Shown: piece after piece, positions 1-8,218 of the stretch | Layout of the letters: every line of letters starts with the position of its first letter | Position numbering within the stretch: the first letter of the stretch is position 1 | NCBI RefSeq assembly: GCF_036038375.1 | Contig: NZ_CP107935.1 | Location: 8,804,001-8,868,000 of the forward strand | DNA: 64,000 nucleotides | Source: Streptomyces sp. NBC_00414 | Lineage (GTDB): Bacteria; Actinomycetota; Actinomycetes; Streptomycetales; Streptomycetaceae | Direction of reading: 5' to 3' | Notes under the pieces: generated by a model | The model's database searches: none | What the model saw: only the letters and a program-made list of their open reading frames with translations | What the model was told of the DNA's origin: nothing | Program-made: the position numbers and the translations under genes

Positions 1-2
1 CG

Positions 3-3000
3 GTCGTGACGACGTGGGGCGAGGCGGCGGACCGGGCACTGGTCGCCCACCTGGTCCCCGACGATCCTGCCGAGGGCATCCCGGCGACGGCCGAACTGCG
101 CGAGCATGTCCGGCGTAGCGTGCCCGAGTTCATGGTCCCGTCGGTCTTCGTCGAGGTGGCGTCCCTGCCGCTGACTCCCAACGGGAAACTGGACCGGGCC
201 GCCCTGCCGGCGCCGGAGATCGGCCGCACCGACGTGGAAGGCTTCGTCGCTCCCTCGGGCGCGGTGGAGGAACTGCTCGCGGGGATCTGGCACGGTCTGC
301 TGCCCGTGGACCGGGTCGGCGCCGAGGACAACTTCTTCGAGCTGGGCGGACACTCGCTGCTGGCCACCCAGGTCGTCTCCCGTATCCGGGACGTCCTCGG
401 AGCGGAGATCCCGCTCGCCACACTGTTCGACCACCCGACGGTACGGGGACTGGCGGCGGTGATCGCGGAGTCGTCGGAGCGGGTCGACGCGCGGCCGGTG
501 ACACCGGTCGCCCGGGACCGCGAACTGCCGCTGTCCTTCGCCCAGCAGCGCCTGTGGTTCCTCGACCAACTGGAGCCCGGGTCGCTGGAGTACAGCCTCC
601 CGATGCGGGTGCGCATGGGCCGGGACCTCGACGTTCCCGCCCTCCAGGACGCGCTGAGCGCGATCGTCGCCCGGCACGAGGTGCTGCGGACCCGGCTGGT
701 GGCCGGCCCGGACGGCGTGGCGTACCAGCTGATCGATCCGCCGTCGGTGTTCCCGCTTCCGCTGATCGATGTCTCGACCGAGGGCGACCCCTTGCACGCG
801 GCCGGGAAACTGGTCGCGGCCGACGAGGCGACGCCGTTCGACCTGGCGGACGGTCCGCTGATCCGGGCCATGCTCATCCGCGTGGCGCCCGACGAACACG
901 TACTGGCGCTGTCGATGCACCACGTCGTGTCCGACGAATGGTCCACGCGGATCTTCCAGCGTGAACTGGCGTATCTGTACGACGAGTTGCGTGCGGGCCG
1001 TACGCCGTCGCTGCCCGCGCTCGCCGTGCAGTACGCGGACTTCGCCCTCTGGCAGCGGCAGTGGCTGACCGGAGATGTGCTGGACGGACAACTGGAGTAC
1101 TGGCGGAACCAGTTGTCGGACGTCCCGACACTGGAACTGCCTACGGACCGCCCGCGCCCCGCGGTGTGGTCACCGGCCGGCGCGTACACCCGGTTCACGG
1201 TCGCGGCACAGACGATGGAGTCGCTGCGGGCGTTGGCCCGGCGCAGCGGCACGACGATGTTCATGACGCTGCTGGCGGCCTTCGACGTCCTGTTGAGCCG
1301 GTACGCCGGTACGGAGGACGTCGTCGTGGGCACGCCGGTGGCGAACCGGAACCGGGCCGAGACCGAGGATCTGATCGGGTTCTTCGTCAACACCCTGGTC
1401 ATGCGGGCCGACCTGTCCGGCGACCCGACGTTCACCGAACTGCTCGGCCGTGTCCGCTCCATGGCGCTCGACGCGTACGCGCACCAGGATCTCCCGTTCG
1501 AGCAGCTGGTCGACGACCTGGTCGTCGAGCGGGACCGGTCGCGCAGCCCGCTGTTCCAGGTGCTGTTCAACTACTTCACCGAGGAGGGCCGGGCCGGGGA
1601 CGGCAAGGGCGGGCCGGTGCCTGTCGACGGCGACCTGGACGACGGTGACCCGGACGCCGACTCGTTCCTCGGTGACACCGGCAGCGGCATGACCACCCGC
1701 TTCGATCTGCGGCTGGTGCTGACGGACGCGGGCGGCGCCCTGAACGGGCAGATCGAGTACAGCACCGCGCTGTTCGACCCCGGCACGGTCGAGCGGATGG
1801 CGGCACAACTCGGCACGCTGCTGGACGCGGTCGCCAGGGACGCCGGACAGCGGCTCGGCGAGCTGCCGTTGCTGGACGCCGACACGCACGACGTGCTGGT
1901 CCACGGCTGGAACGACACGGCCGAGGCTCTGCCCGCGGTGGGCGGCGTGCACGAGCTGATCGCGGCCGCCGCGGCCGAGGCGCCGGGTGCGACCGCCGTG
2001 ATGTTCGGTGAGACGTCGGTCGACTACGGCGAACTGCTGGAACGCTCGGGCCGGTTGGCGCACTACCTGCGTGGCGCGGGCGTCGGCGACGACACCGTGG
2101 TCGCGGTGTGCCTGCCGCGCGGCATCGACATGATCGTGGCCATCATCGCGGTCTGGCAGGCCGGCGGCGCCTATTTGCCGCTGGATCCCGAATACCCGGT
2201 GGACCGACTGGAGTTCATGCTCGCCGACAGTGGTGCGGGTGTGCTCCTCGGCACCGACGAGGTGGTCGACGACCTGCCGGTGGGAAGGCTCCGGACTGTC
2301 GTCATGGACGATCCCGCACTGCGGAACTCCCTGCGGTCACTGCCCTCGGCCCCGCCCGAAGTCCCCGTGCACGCGGATCAGTTGGCGTATGTGATCTATA
2401 CGTCCGGATCCACGGGGCGGCCGAAGGGCGTGCAGGTCACCCACGCGGGAGCGGTCAGTCTGGTGACGGCCCAGCGTGAGGCGCTCGGCACGGGCCGGGG
2501 CGATGTGGTCCTGCAGTTCGCGCCGTTCGGGTTCGACGCGTCGGTGTGGGAGCTGCTGATGGCGCTCGCGGCCGGGGGCACCCTCGTCGTGGCCGAGGCG
2601 GCGGACCGTGCCGAACCGGGCCGCCTGGCAGCGCTCGCCGCGCGTACCGGAGTGAGCGTGGCCACCGTGCCGCCGTCCCTGCTGGACGCCCTGAGCCCGG
2701 CCGGGTTCAGTGGCGTATCGACCCTGATCACGGCGGGTGAAAGGCTCGACGGCCGGTTGGCCGCCCAGTGGTCCGTCGGCCGTCGCCTGTTCAACGCCTA
2801 CGGCCCGACCGAGACGACGGTGTGCGCGACGGTCGCAGCCTGCGAGGGGGACCGCGGACAGGCGCCGCCGATCGGCGGGCCGGTCGCCAACACCCGTGTG
2901 TACGTGCTGGATTCGCGGCTGCGCCCGGTTCCGGTCGGCGTCGCGGGGGAGCTGTTCATCGCCGGAGCCCAGTTGGCGCGCGGATACCTCGGCCGTGCCG

Positions 3001-3716
3001 CGCTCACCGCCGAACGCTTCCTGCCCGACCCCTTCACGGGCGACGGCGCGCGGATGTACCGCTCGGGCGACCGGGTCCGCTGGTCGCCGGACGGGCAGCT
3101 GGAGTTCCTCGGCCGCGCCGACGACCAGGTCAAGGTCCGTGGCTTCCGGATCGAGCCGGGGGAGGTGGAGGCGCTGCTCGCCGCCCATCCGATGGTGCGG
3201 ACGGCTGTGGTCACCGCGAGCGGTGAGGACACCGGCCGTCGGCTGCTCGCCTACCTGGTCCCGGCCGACCAGGCCGACGGCATCCCCTCCGTCGAGGAAC
3301 TGAGGGCCTACGCGGGTGACCGGCTGCCGGCGTTCATGGTCCCGTCGGTGTTCATCGAACTGGCCGAGCTGCCCCTCACCACGAACGGCAAGGTGGACCG
3401 CGCGGCGCTCCCCGAGCCGGACGACGGGGCACGGGCGACGACGGCACGGGCCTACGTGGCACCCCGCACCGGGACCGAGCGGATCCTCGCCGGGACATGG
3501 ACCGAGCTCCTGGGCGTGGAACGCGTCGGCGTCGAGGACAACTTCTTCGACCTCGGCGGGCATTCGCTGCTGGCCACCCAGCTGGTCTCCCGGATCCGGG
3601 ACGTCTTCGGCGTGGACCTGACGCTCGCCGCCGTCTTCGAGGAGCCCACCATCGCGGCGATCGCGTCGGCCGTCGGAGCGGACGACGGCGGAGAGTACGA
3701 GGCGTTCGAACTGTAG
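3..3716 (+). CDS. Nonribosomal peptide synthetase, C-terminal part (A-end, T, C, A, T; no thioesterase)
   Basis: The gene enters from the left edge, in frame from base 3. Domains in order: the end of an adenylation domain with the A10 lysine motif (NGKLDR, about 180-200), a carrier domain with phosphopantetheine Ser at 354-356 (LGGHS), a condensation domain (about 520-1850; HHVVSDEWS at 918-944, a common variant of HHxxxDG), a full adenylation domain (about 1930-3420; YTSGSTGRPKG near 2397) and a last carrier domain (Ser at 3564-3566). It stops about 45 residues after that Ser, with no TE, reductase or C-terminal condensation domain. The specificity positions of the complete A domain read D-A-W-T-I-A-A-V-C-K by my alignment to GrsA, the signature of Phe-activating domains. 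Either a further synthetase encoded elsewhere takes over the chain or release happens in trans. The cluster genes that follow supply Hpg and Dpg for other modules. Confidence 0.95.
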   Translation, partial: VVTTWGEAADRALVAHLVPDDPAEGIPATAELREHVRRSVPEFMVPSVFVEVASLPLTPNGKLDRAALPAPEIGRTDVEGFVAPSGAVEELLAGIWHGLLPVDRVGAEDNFFELGGHSLLATQVVSRIRDVLGAEIPLATLFDHPTVRGLAAVIAESSERVDARPVTPVARDRELPLSFAQQRLWFLDQLEPGSLEYSLPMRVRMGRDLDVPALQDALSAIVARHEVLRTRLVAGPDGVAYQLIDPPSVFPLPLIDVSTEGDPLHAAGKLVAADEATPFDLADGPLIRAMLIRVAPDEHVLALSMHHVVSDEWSTRIFQRELAYLYDELRAGRTPSLPALAVQYADFALWQRQWLTGDVLDGQLEYWRNQLSDVPTLELPTDRPRPAVWSPAGAYTRFTVAAQTMESLRALARRSGTTMFMTLLAAFDVLLSRYAGTEDVVVGTPVANRNRAETEDLIGFFVNTLVMRADLSGDPTFTELLGRVRSMALDAYAHQDLPFEQLVDDLVVERDRSRSPLFQVLFNYFTEEGRAGDGKGGPVPVDGDLDDGDPDADSFLGDTGSGMTTRFDLRLVLTDAGGALNGQIEYSTALFDPGTVERMAAQLGTLLDAVARDAGQRLGELPLLDADTHDVLVHGWNDTAEALPAVGGVHELIAAAAAEAPGATAVMFGETSVDYGELLERSGRLAHYLRGAGVGDDTVVAVCLPRGIDMIVAIIAVWQAGGAYLPLDPEYPVDRLEFMLADSGAGVLLGTDEVVDDLPVGRLRTVVMDDPALRNSLRSLPSAPPEVPVHADQLAYVIYTSGSTGRPKGVQVTHAGAVSLVTAQREALGTGRGDVVLQFAPFGFDASVWELLMALAAGGTLVVAEAADRAEPGRLAALAARTGVSVATVPPSLLDALSPAGFSGVSTLITAGERLDGRLAAQWSVGRRLFNAYGPTETTVCATVAACEGDRGQAPPIGGPVANTRVYVLDSRLRPVPVGVAGELFIAGAQLARGYLGRAALTAERFLPDPFTGDGARMYRSGDRVRWSPDGQLEFLGRADDQVKVRGFRIEPGEVEALLAAHPMVRTAVVTASGEDTGRRLLAYLVPADQADGIPSVEELRAYAGDRLPAFMVPSVFIELAELPLTTNGKVDRAALPEPDDGARATTARAYVAPRTGTERILAGTWTELLGVERVGVEDNFFDLGGHSLLATQLVSRIRDVFGVDLTLAAVFEEPTIAAIASAVGADDGGEYEAFEL

Positions 3717-3737
3717 GCATCGTCCTCAGGTATGACT

Positions 3738-3767
3738 CCGCCCGTCCCTCCTGTGGGGGACGGGCGG
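3738..3767 (+). terminator. Hairpin terminator after the NRPS
   Basis: Perfect 11-bp inverted repeat (CCGCCCGTCCC / GGGACGGGCGG) with an 8-nt loop, 21 bp after the NRPS stop and before the ABC transporter genes. There is no U-tract, as is common for actinomycete terminators. Confidence 0.7.
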
Positions 3768-3852
3768 ACCGCGTACTGGCTCCTGTGAGTGGCTCCGAAC
3801 ATGGCTCTCGGCCGTGACGACCGGAGCACCCCCTTCTCCCTAGTCTGCGGGT

Positions 3853-4806
3853 ATGGAGAAAACGATCGATGGGTCGGACGCGACGATCGAAGTCACGGAC
3901 GTGCGCAAGCGCTTCGGGAGCACCCAGGCGCTGGACGGAATGACGTTCAACGTCAGGCCGGGGCAGGTCACCGGCTTCGTCGGTCCGAACGGCGCGGGCA
4001 AGTCCACGACCATGCGCGTCATCCTCGGACTGGACAAGCCCGACAAGGGAACCGCACTGGTCGGCGGGCGCCGCTACCAGGACCTGCGCACCCCGCTCAC
4101 ACACATCGGGGCGCTGCTGGACGCCGCGGCCGTACAGCCGAGCCGTACCGCCCGCCACCATCTGCTGTGGCTGGCCCACTCCCAGGGCCTCAGTGCCGGG
4201 CGGGTCGACGAGGTGATCCGGCAGGTCGGCCTCCAGGACGTGGCCCAGCGCAAGGCGGGCGGCTTCTCCCTGGGCATGAGGCAGCGCCTTGGCATCGCCG
4301 CCGCCCTGCTCGGCAACCCTCCGGTGATCATGCTCGACGAGCCCTTCAACGGCCTGGACCCCGAAGGGTTCATGTGGATGCGGGGCTTCCTCGCCTCGCT
4401 GGCCGAACAGGGCCGGGCCGTGCTGGTCTCCAGCCACCTGATGAGCGAACTGCAGGACAGCGCCGACCACGTGGTGGTCGTCGGGCGCGGCAAGGTCGTC
4501 GCCGACATGAGCGTGCGCGAGCTGCTGGCGTCCATGTCCCAGGGCCGGGTGACCCTGCGGACGTCCGCGCTCGCCCAGGCCATGACGGTCCTGGCACGCT
4601 CGGGCGCCACCGTGAGTTCCACCGGAGCCGACACGATCAGCGTGACCGGGCTCCCCGCGGAGAACGTGGTGTCGCTGCTCAGCCAGAACGCGGTGCCGTT
4701 CTCGGAGATCTCCGAGCACCGCGCCTCGCTGGAAGAGGCGTACATGGAGCTGACCCGGGACGCCGTGCAGTACCGCGGTGTCGTTCCCGAGGAGGCCGGC
4801 CGATGA
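3853..4806 (+). CDS. ABC transporter ATP-binding protein
   Basis: 317-residue DrrA/BcrA-type ATPase that would energise export by the two permeases encoded next. Walker A GPNGAGKST lies at about residue 52, the signature-like FSLGMRQRLG in mid-domain, Walker B IMLDEPFNGLDP after it, and a switch His in VSSHL. A C-terminal extension of about 95 residues is usual in this subfamily. The stop overlaps the next start as ATGA, so the three transporter genes are translationally coupled. Its position right after the NRPS suggests export of, or self-protection against, the peptide. The substrate is inferred from context only. Confidence 0.92.
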   Translation: MEKTIDGSDATIEVTDVRKRFGSTQALDGMTFNVRPGQVTGFVGPNGAGKSTTMRVILGLDKPDKGTALVGGRRYQDLRTPLTHIGALLDAAAVQPSRTARHHLLWLAHSQGLSAGRVDEVIRQVGLQDVAQRKAGGFSLGMRQRLGIAAALLGNPPVIMLDEPFNGLDPEGFMWMRGFLASLAEQGRAVLVSSHLMSELQDSADHVVVVGRGKVVADMSVRELLASMSQGRVTLRTSALAQAMTVLARSGATVSSTGADTISVTGLPAENVVSLLSQNAVPFSEISEHRASLEEAYMELTRDAVQYRGVVPEEAGR

Positions 4807-6356
4807 CCTCCACGCTGACACCGCCGCGCACGGCCACGCGGCCCGGACGAGGCGGCTTCGGACAGCTGCTGCACGCGGAATGGACCAAGTTCCGTACGGT
4901 GCGGGGCTGGGTGCAGAGCACGGTCGGCGCGGTGTTGATCATCTGCCTGGTGGGCCTGCTCGCCACGGCGGCGGGCAACAAGTCCGATCCGAACGGCAGC
5001 TCAGCGCTCCCCGTCGGCCCCGGCGGCGAAGCGGTCAACGACAGCTTCTACTTCGTCCACCAGAAGCTCCAGGGCGACGGCAGCATCACCGTCTCGGTGT
5101 CCTCGCTGGCCGGAGTCGTCTCCACGAACCCGAACGAGAGCAAGAGCGGCCTCGCCCCGTGGGCCAAGGCCGGCATCATCGTGAAGGACAGCCTCGACCA
5201 GGGTTCGTCGTACGCGGCGATGATGGTCACCGGCGGCCACGGCGTGCGGATGCAGTACGACTACACGCACGACACCGCCGGGACGGCCGGCGCCGCCTCC
5301 CCGGAGTCGCCGCGCTGGCTGCGCCTCCAGCGCACCGGTGACACGCTCACCGGCTATCAGTCGGCCGACGGGTCCAAGTGGACCGAGGTGGGCCACGCCG
5401 ACCTCTCCGGGCTGTCGGAGACACCGCAGGTCGGACTGTTCGTGACCTCCCCGTCCATCAAGGACGAGACCGGAACCGGAACGGGCTTCGCCCCGGCCGT
5501 CGCCACCGGCACCTTCGACCAGGTCGCCCTGGGCGGCCAGTGGACCGGCGGCTCCTGGGAGAGCGATCAGGTCGGCAGGAACGCCGGTACCTCCGCCAGC
5601 TACAGCCAGGACACCAAGGGCGGCGCCACCCCCTCGGGCAGCGGCTTCAAGGTGACCGGCGCGGGCGACATCGCACCCGTCGTCGGCGGCCCCGCCACCA
5701 GCGGCGTACGGACCATCGAGAACTTCCTCGTCGGCGCGTTCGCCGGACTGATCATCATGGTCGTGGTGGGCGCCGGATACATCACCGTCGAGTACCGGCG
5801 GGGCATGATCGGCCTGACCCTGGCGGCCAGCCCGCGCCGGGGCCGGGTGCTGGTGGCGAAGGGCCTCGTGATCGGCTCCGTCGCCTTCGTGGTGGGCGTG
5901 GTCTCCGCAGCGGTGATGGTGCCCTTCGGAGGCGCGCGGTCGGAGTCCAACGGCTTCCCCGTGCTGACGGTACCGACGTCGACCGAGCTGCGTGTCATCG
6001 TCGGTACTGGCCTGCTGCTCGCCGCCGCGAGCGTCTTCGCCCTCGCCGTCGGCGCCATCCTGCGACGCAGCGCCGTGGCCATCACCGTGGTCGTCGTCGG
6101 CATGGTGCTGCCCTACCTCCTCGCGACGGCGTCCGTCCTGCCCGACGGGGCCTCGCAGTGGCTGCTGAGGGTCACCCCCGCCGCCGGATTCGCCATCCAG
6201 CAGAGCATCGAGCGCTACGACCAGGTCGTCACCGTCTACTCGCCCTCGTCGGGGTACTTCCCGCTGGCCCCCTGGGCCGGCCTCGCAGTCCTGTGCGCCT
6301 ACGCCGCGGCCTCGTTCGCCGCAGCCGTGGTCCTGCTCCGCCGGAGGGACGTATGA
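4803..6356 (+). CDS. ABC transporter permease with a large extracytoplasmic domain
   Basis: 517 residues. One membrane segment lies near residues 37-57 (VGAVLIICLVGLLATAAG), followed by about 250 soluble residues and then five hydrophobic segments from about residue 305 to the end. The soluble insert contains stretches such as APWAKAGIIVKD, WLRLQRTGDTL and SADGSKWTEVG, which resemble DUF1349/LamG-like concanavalin folds found in carbohydrate-binding proteins. This is a resemblance by eye. ABC-2 permeases in antibiotic clusters usually lack such an insert, so it may contact a sugar-bearing ligand or the cell wall outside the cell. The start ATG overlaps the ATPase stop and the stop overlaps the next permease start (ATGA at both junctions). 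Confidence 0.88.
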   Translation: MTSTLTPPRTATRPGRGGFGQLLHAEWTKFRTVRGWVQSTVGAVLIICLVGLLATAAGNKSDPNGSSALPVGPGGEAVNDSFYFVHQKLQGDGSITVSVSSLAGVVSTNPNESKSGLAPWAKAGIIVKDSLDQGSSYAAMMVTGGHGVRMQYDYTHDTAGTAGAASPESPRWLRLQRTGDTLTGYQSADGSKWTEVGHADLSGLSETPQVGLFVTSPSIKDETGTGTGFAPAVATGTFDQVALGGQWTGGSWESDQVGRNAGTSASYSQDTKGGATPSGSGFKVTGAGDIAPVVGGPATSGVRTIENFLVGAFAGLIIMVVVGAGYITVEYRRGMIGLTLAASPRRGRVLVAKGLVIGSVAFVVGVVSAAVMVPFGGARSESNGFPVLTVPTSTELRVIVGTGLLLAAASVFALAVGAILRRSAVAITVVVVGMVLPYLLATASVLPDGASQWLLRVTPAAGFAIQQSIERYDQVVTVYSPSSGYFPLAPWAGLAVLCAYAAASFAAAVVLLRRRDV

Positions 6357-7129
6357 AATTCGCCGGACGTGCCGAATGGACGAAGCTGCGCACCGACGCG
6401 AGCAACACCTGGCTGACGCTCGGCGTGATCGCGCTGACCCTCGCGGTCGGCGCCGCGGTGGCCATGACCTCCAGGTGCGACGCCACCGGCTGCGGCGGGG
6501 ACCCGGCGCGGCTCAGCCTCACCGGCGTGCTGGTCGGCCAGGTCGTCGTCGCCATCGTGGCCGTGCTGATGGTCGGCAACGAATACAGCACCGGCATGAT
6601 GCACACCACGCTCACCGCGGTGCCGCGCAGGCTGACGGTCCTCTTCTCCAAGTCCGCCGTACTGACCGCGGTGATGCTGGTGGCGGGCACGGTCTCCGTC
6701 CTCGGCTCCCTGCTGATCGGGGGCCTCGTGCAGCCCGGGCGAGGCTTCACGGAGGAACACGGCTTCTCGGCCCTGTCGCTGGCCGACGGGGCGACGCTGC
6801 GGGCCGCCGTGGGTTCCGTCCTCTATCTCGTGCTGATCGGCCTGCTCAGCCTCGGCATCGCCCTGGTCGTACGGAACTCGGCGACCGCCATCGGAATCGT
6901 TCTCGCCCTGCTGTTCGTCTTCCCGATCCTCGCCCAGGTGGTCGCCGACCCCGACTGGCAGCGCCACCTCCAGCAGATCTCCCCGATGACGGCGGGCCTC
7001 GCCGTCCAGACGACCGTCAATGTCGACGACCTGCCCATCGGCCCCTGGCAGGGCCTCGGCGTGCTGGCCCTGTGGGCCGTCGGCGCGATGACCGCCGGCG
7101 GCTGGCTGCTCCGAGCCCGGGACGCCTAG
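6353..7129 (+). CDS. ABC transporter permease, second subunit
   Basis: 258 residues and about six hydrophobic segments. An amphipathic start MKFAGRAEWTKLRTDAS matches the EWTK-type N-terminus of the preceding permease (HAEWTKFRTV), so the two are paralogous halves of one exporter. NEYSTGMMHTTL after the second segment is the family's conserved cytoplasmic stretch (compare VEYRRGMIGLTL in the first permease). It lacks the extracytoplasmic insert of its partner. Translationally coupled to it by ATGA. Confidence 0.9.
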   Translation: MKFAGRAEWTKLRTDASNTWLTLGVIALTLAVGAAVAMTSRCDATGCGGDPARLSLTGVLVGQVVVAIVAVLMVGNEYSTGMMHTTLTAVPRRLTVLFSKSAVLTAVMLVAGTVSVLGSLLIGGLVQPGRGFTEEHGFSALSLADGATLRAAVGSVLYLVLIGLLSLGIALVVRNSATAIGIVLALLFVFPILAQVVADPDWQRHLQQISPMTAGLAVQTTVNVDDLPIGPWQGLGVLALWAVGAMTAGGWLLRARDA

Positions 7130-7279
7130 AGGAGGCCTGGAGGAGGCAACCAGGCCGTCCGGAGGACGCGCGGGGACGCCTGGAGGATCCGTAGAGGCAC
7201 GTGGGCACGCAGCAGGGAACTACGAGGGAAGACCGTCGCACCAGATCGCACACAGACCTCCCCCGGGCGGGATTCGGTG

Positions 7280-7324
7280 GTCCGCGCGTTCAACCGGCGC
7301 ACAGGCGCAGTTGAACGCGCGGAC
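7280..7324. promoter_or_regulatory. StrR-type operator upstream of the amino-acid biosynthesis operon
   Basis: Perfect 15-bp inverted repeat, GTCCGCGCGTTCAAC at 7280-7294 and its complement at 7310-7324. The inner part at 7288-7316 is GTTCAACCG-N11-CAGTTGAAC, the same 9-N11-9 architecture as the StrR box of streptomycin clusters (GTTCGActG-N11-CagTcGAAC). It lies in the 366-bp gap between the exporter genes and the gene at 7496, which otherwise holds only a short GGCCTGG/CCAGGCC repeat (7134-7156) and a possible -10 (TATAGA at 7348-7353). The cluster encodes a StrR-like protein at 22136. Binding is inferred. Confidence 0.78.
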
Positions 7325-7495
7325 CGCCGTTCCTGTCACCCTGCACTTATAGATCAGCCGGAACGCTTGTCGTACTCTGAGAGCGCCTAATAACGCGACA
7401 CCACGTTTCGCGGCATTCCGATGGACCGACTCCGCTCGGTCCATCCGGCGTCGCACGTGGGCGAGTTCGCCGTCGGCCCGCTTTCGGAGGTTCCG

Positions 7496-7771
7496 GTGAG
7501 GAAGTACTGCAAGTCCTACCTGCTGGGTGAATTGCGTCGCTTTCCGGGCTGGTCGGCCGGCGTGCGACCGGAAGAGCGTGAACTGACCGATGACACCACG
7601 GTGTTCCTCTGTGACGAATTCACCGTCATGATCAGCCCTGTCGGAGTCGACAAGGACAAAAGACTGTTCACGGAGGACACTCCGGAGTGGCGTGAATTCT
7701 GCGAGACAACGCTGAAGTTCCGAATACCGGAGGACCTGGCCTTCGCCTACGCCGAGTCCGAGCAGAACTGA
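7496..7771 (+). CDS. Small protein of unknown function, first gene of the amino-acid operon
   Basis: 91 residues, starting at GTG with GGAGG at 7486-7490. I do not recognise the family. It starts VRKYCKSYLLGELRRFPGW, has an acidic middle with a DDTTVFLCDEFTV strand-like stretch, and ends in a PEWREFC and IPEDLAF pattern. It is soluble, with no signal peptide. The two Cys (residues 5 and about 41) and the W-E-F-C near the end could be functional. It is the first gene downstream of a StrR-type box and lies 31 bp before another small unknown gene, so it probably belongs to the nonproteinogenic amino-acid pathway. A partner or chaperone of one of the following enzymes is possible but not shown. 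Confidence 0.75.
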   Translation: MRKYCKSYLLGELRRFPGWSAGVRPEERELTDDTTVFLCDEFTVMISPVGVDKDKRLFTEDTPEWREFCETTLKFRIPEDLAFAYAESEQN

Positions 7772-7802
7772 GCTCCCGAGATGAGCCCCCGAGAGGTGAC
7801 CC

Positions 7803-8141
7803 ATGGATGAACTGACGCAGAGGCTGAGCGACGAACAGCCGGTGGCGGTCGGCGGCCCCAAGCCCACGCTGGAGGAGCTGCGCGTCCGCCTGGAGGACAT
7901 CGGGACGGTGTTCGTCAAGTTCACCGAGACCCGCGGCGGCACCGACCTGGGCATACGCCTGGACCGCGAGGCGTCCGACTTCGCCGGGGCGGACTTCGAC
8001 GAGGGCATCGGCACCGTCCACGTCGAGGGCACGCTGGTCCTCAACGACGACCCCGTGCGCTGTGTGGCCGACATCGATCTGGCGACGCTGCGGGGAACGG
8101 GCCGCCTGGTGGTCGTGGAACTGTCCGAGGTCGTCGCCTGA
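7803..8141 (+). CDS. Small protein of unknown function, second gene of the amino-acid operon
   Basis: 112 residues; ATG preceded by GAGAGGTG. Acidic and soluble, with alternating hydrophobic stretches (IGTVFVKFTE, IGTVHVEGTLVL, GRLVVVELSEV) that suggest a beta-rich fold after an N-terminal helix. No catalytic motif is recognisable. It sits between the 91-residue protein and the PLP enzyme and is presumably co-transcribed. Confidence 0.75.
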   Translation: MDELTQRLSDEQPVAVGGPKPTLEELRVRLEDIGTVFVKFTETRGGTDLGIRLDREASDFAGADFDEGIGTVHVEGTLVLNDDPVRCVADIDLATLRGTGRLVVVELSEVVA

Positions 8142-8218
8142 CCGATTTCCATCCGGCGCTTCGGGGGCCGTGAGGAGACCCGTCACGAGCACTCAAGAAG
8201 ATCGGATGTGACCCGCAC

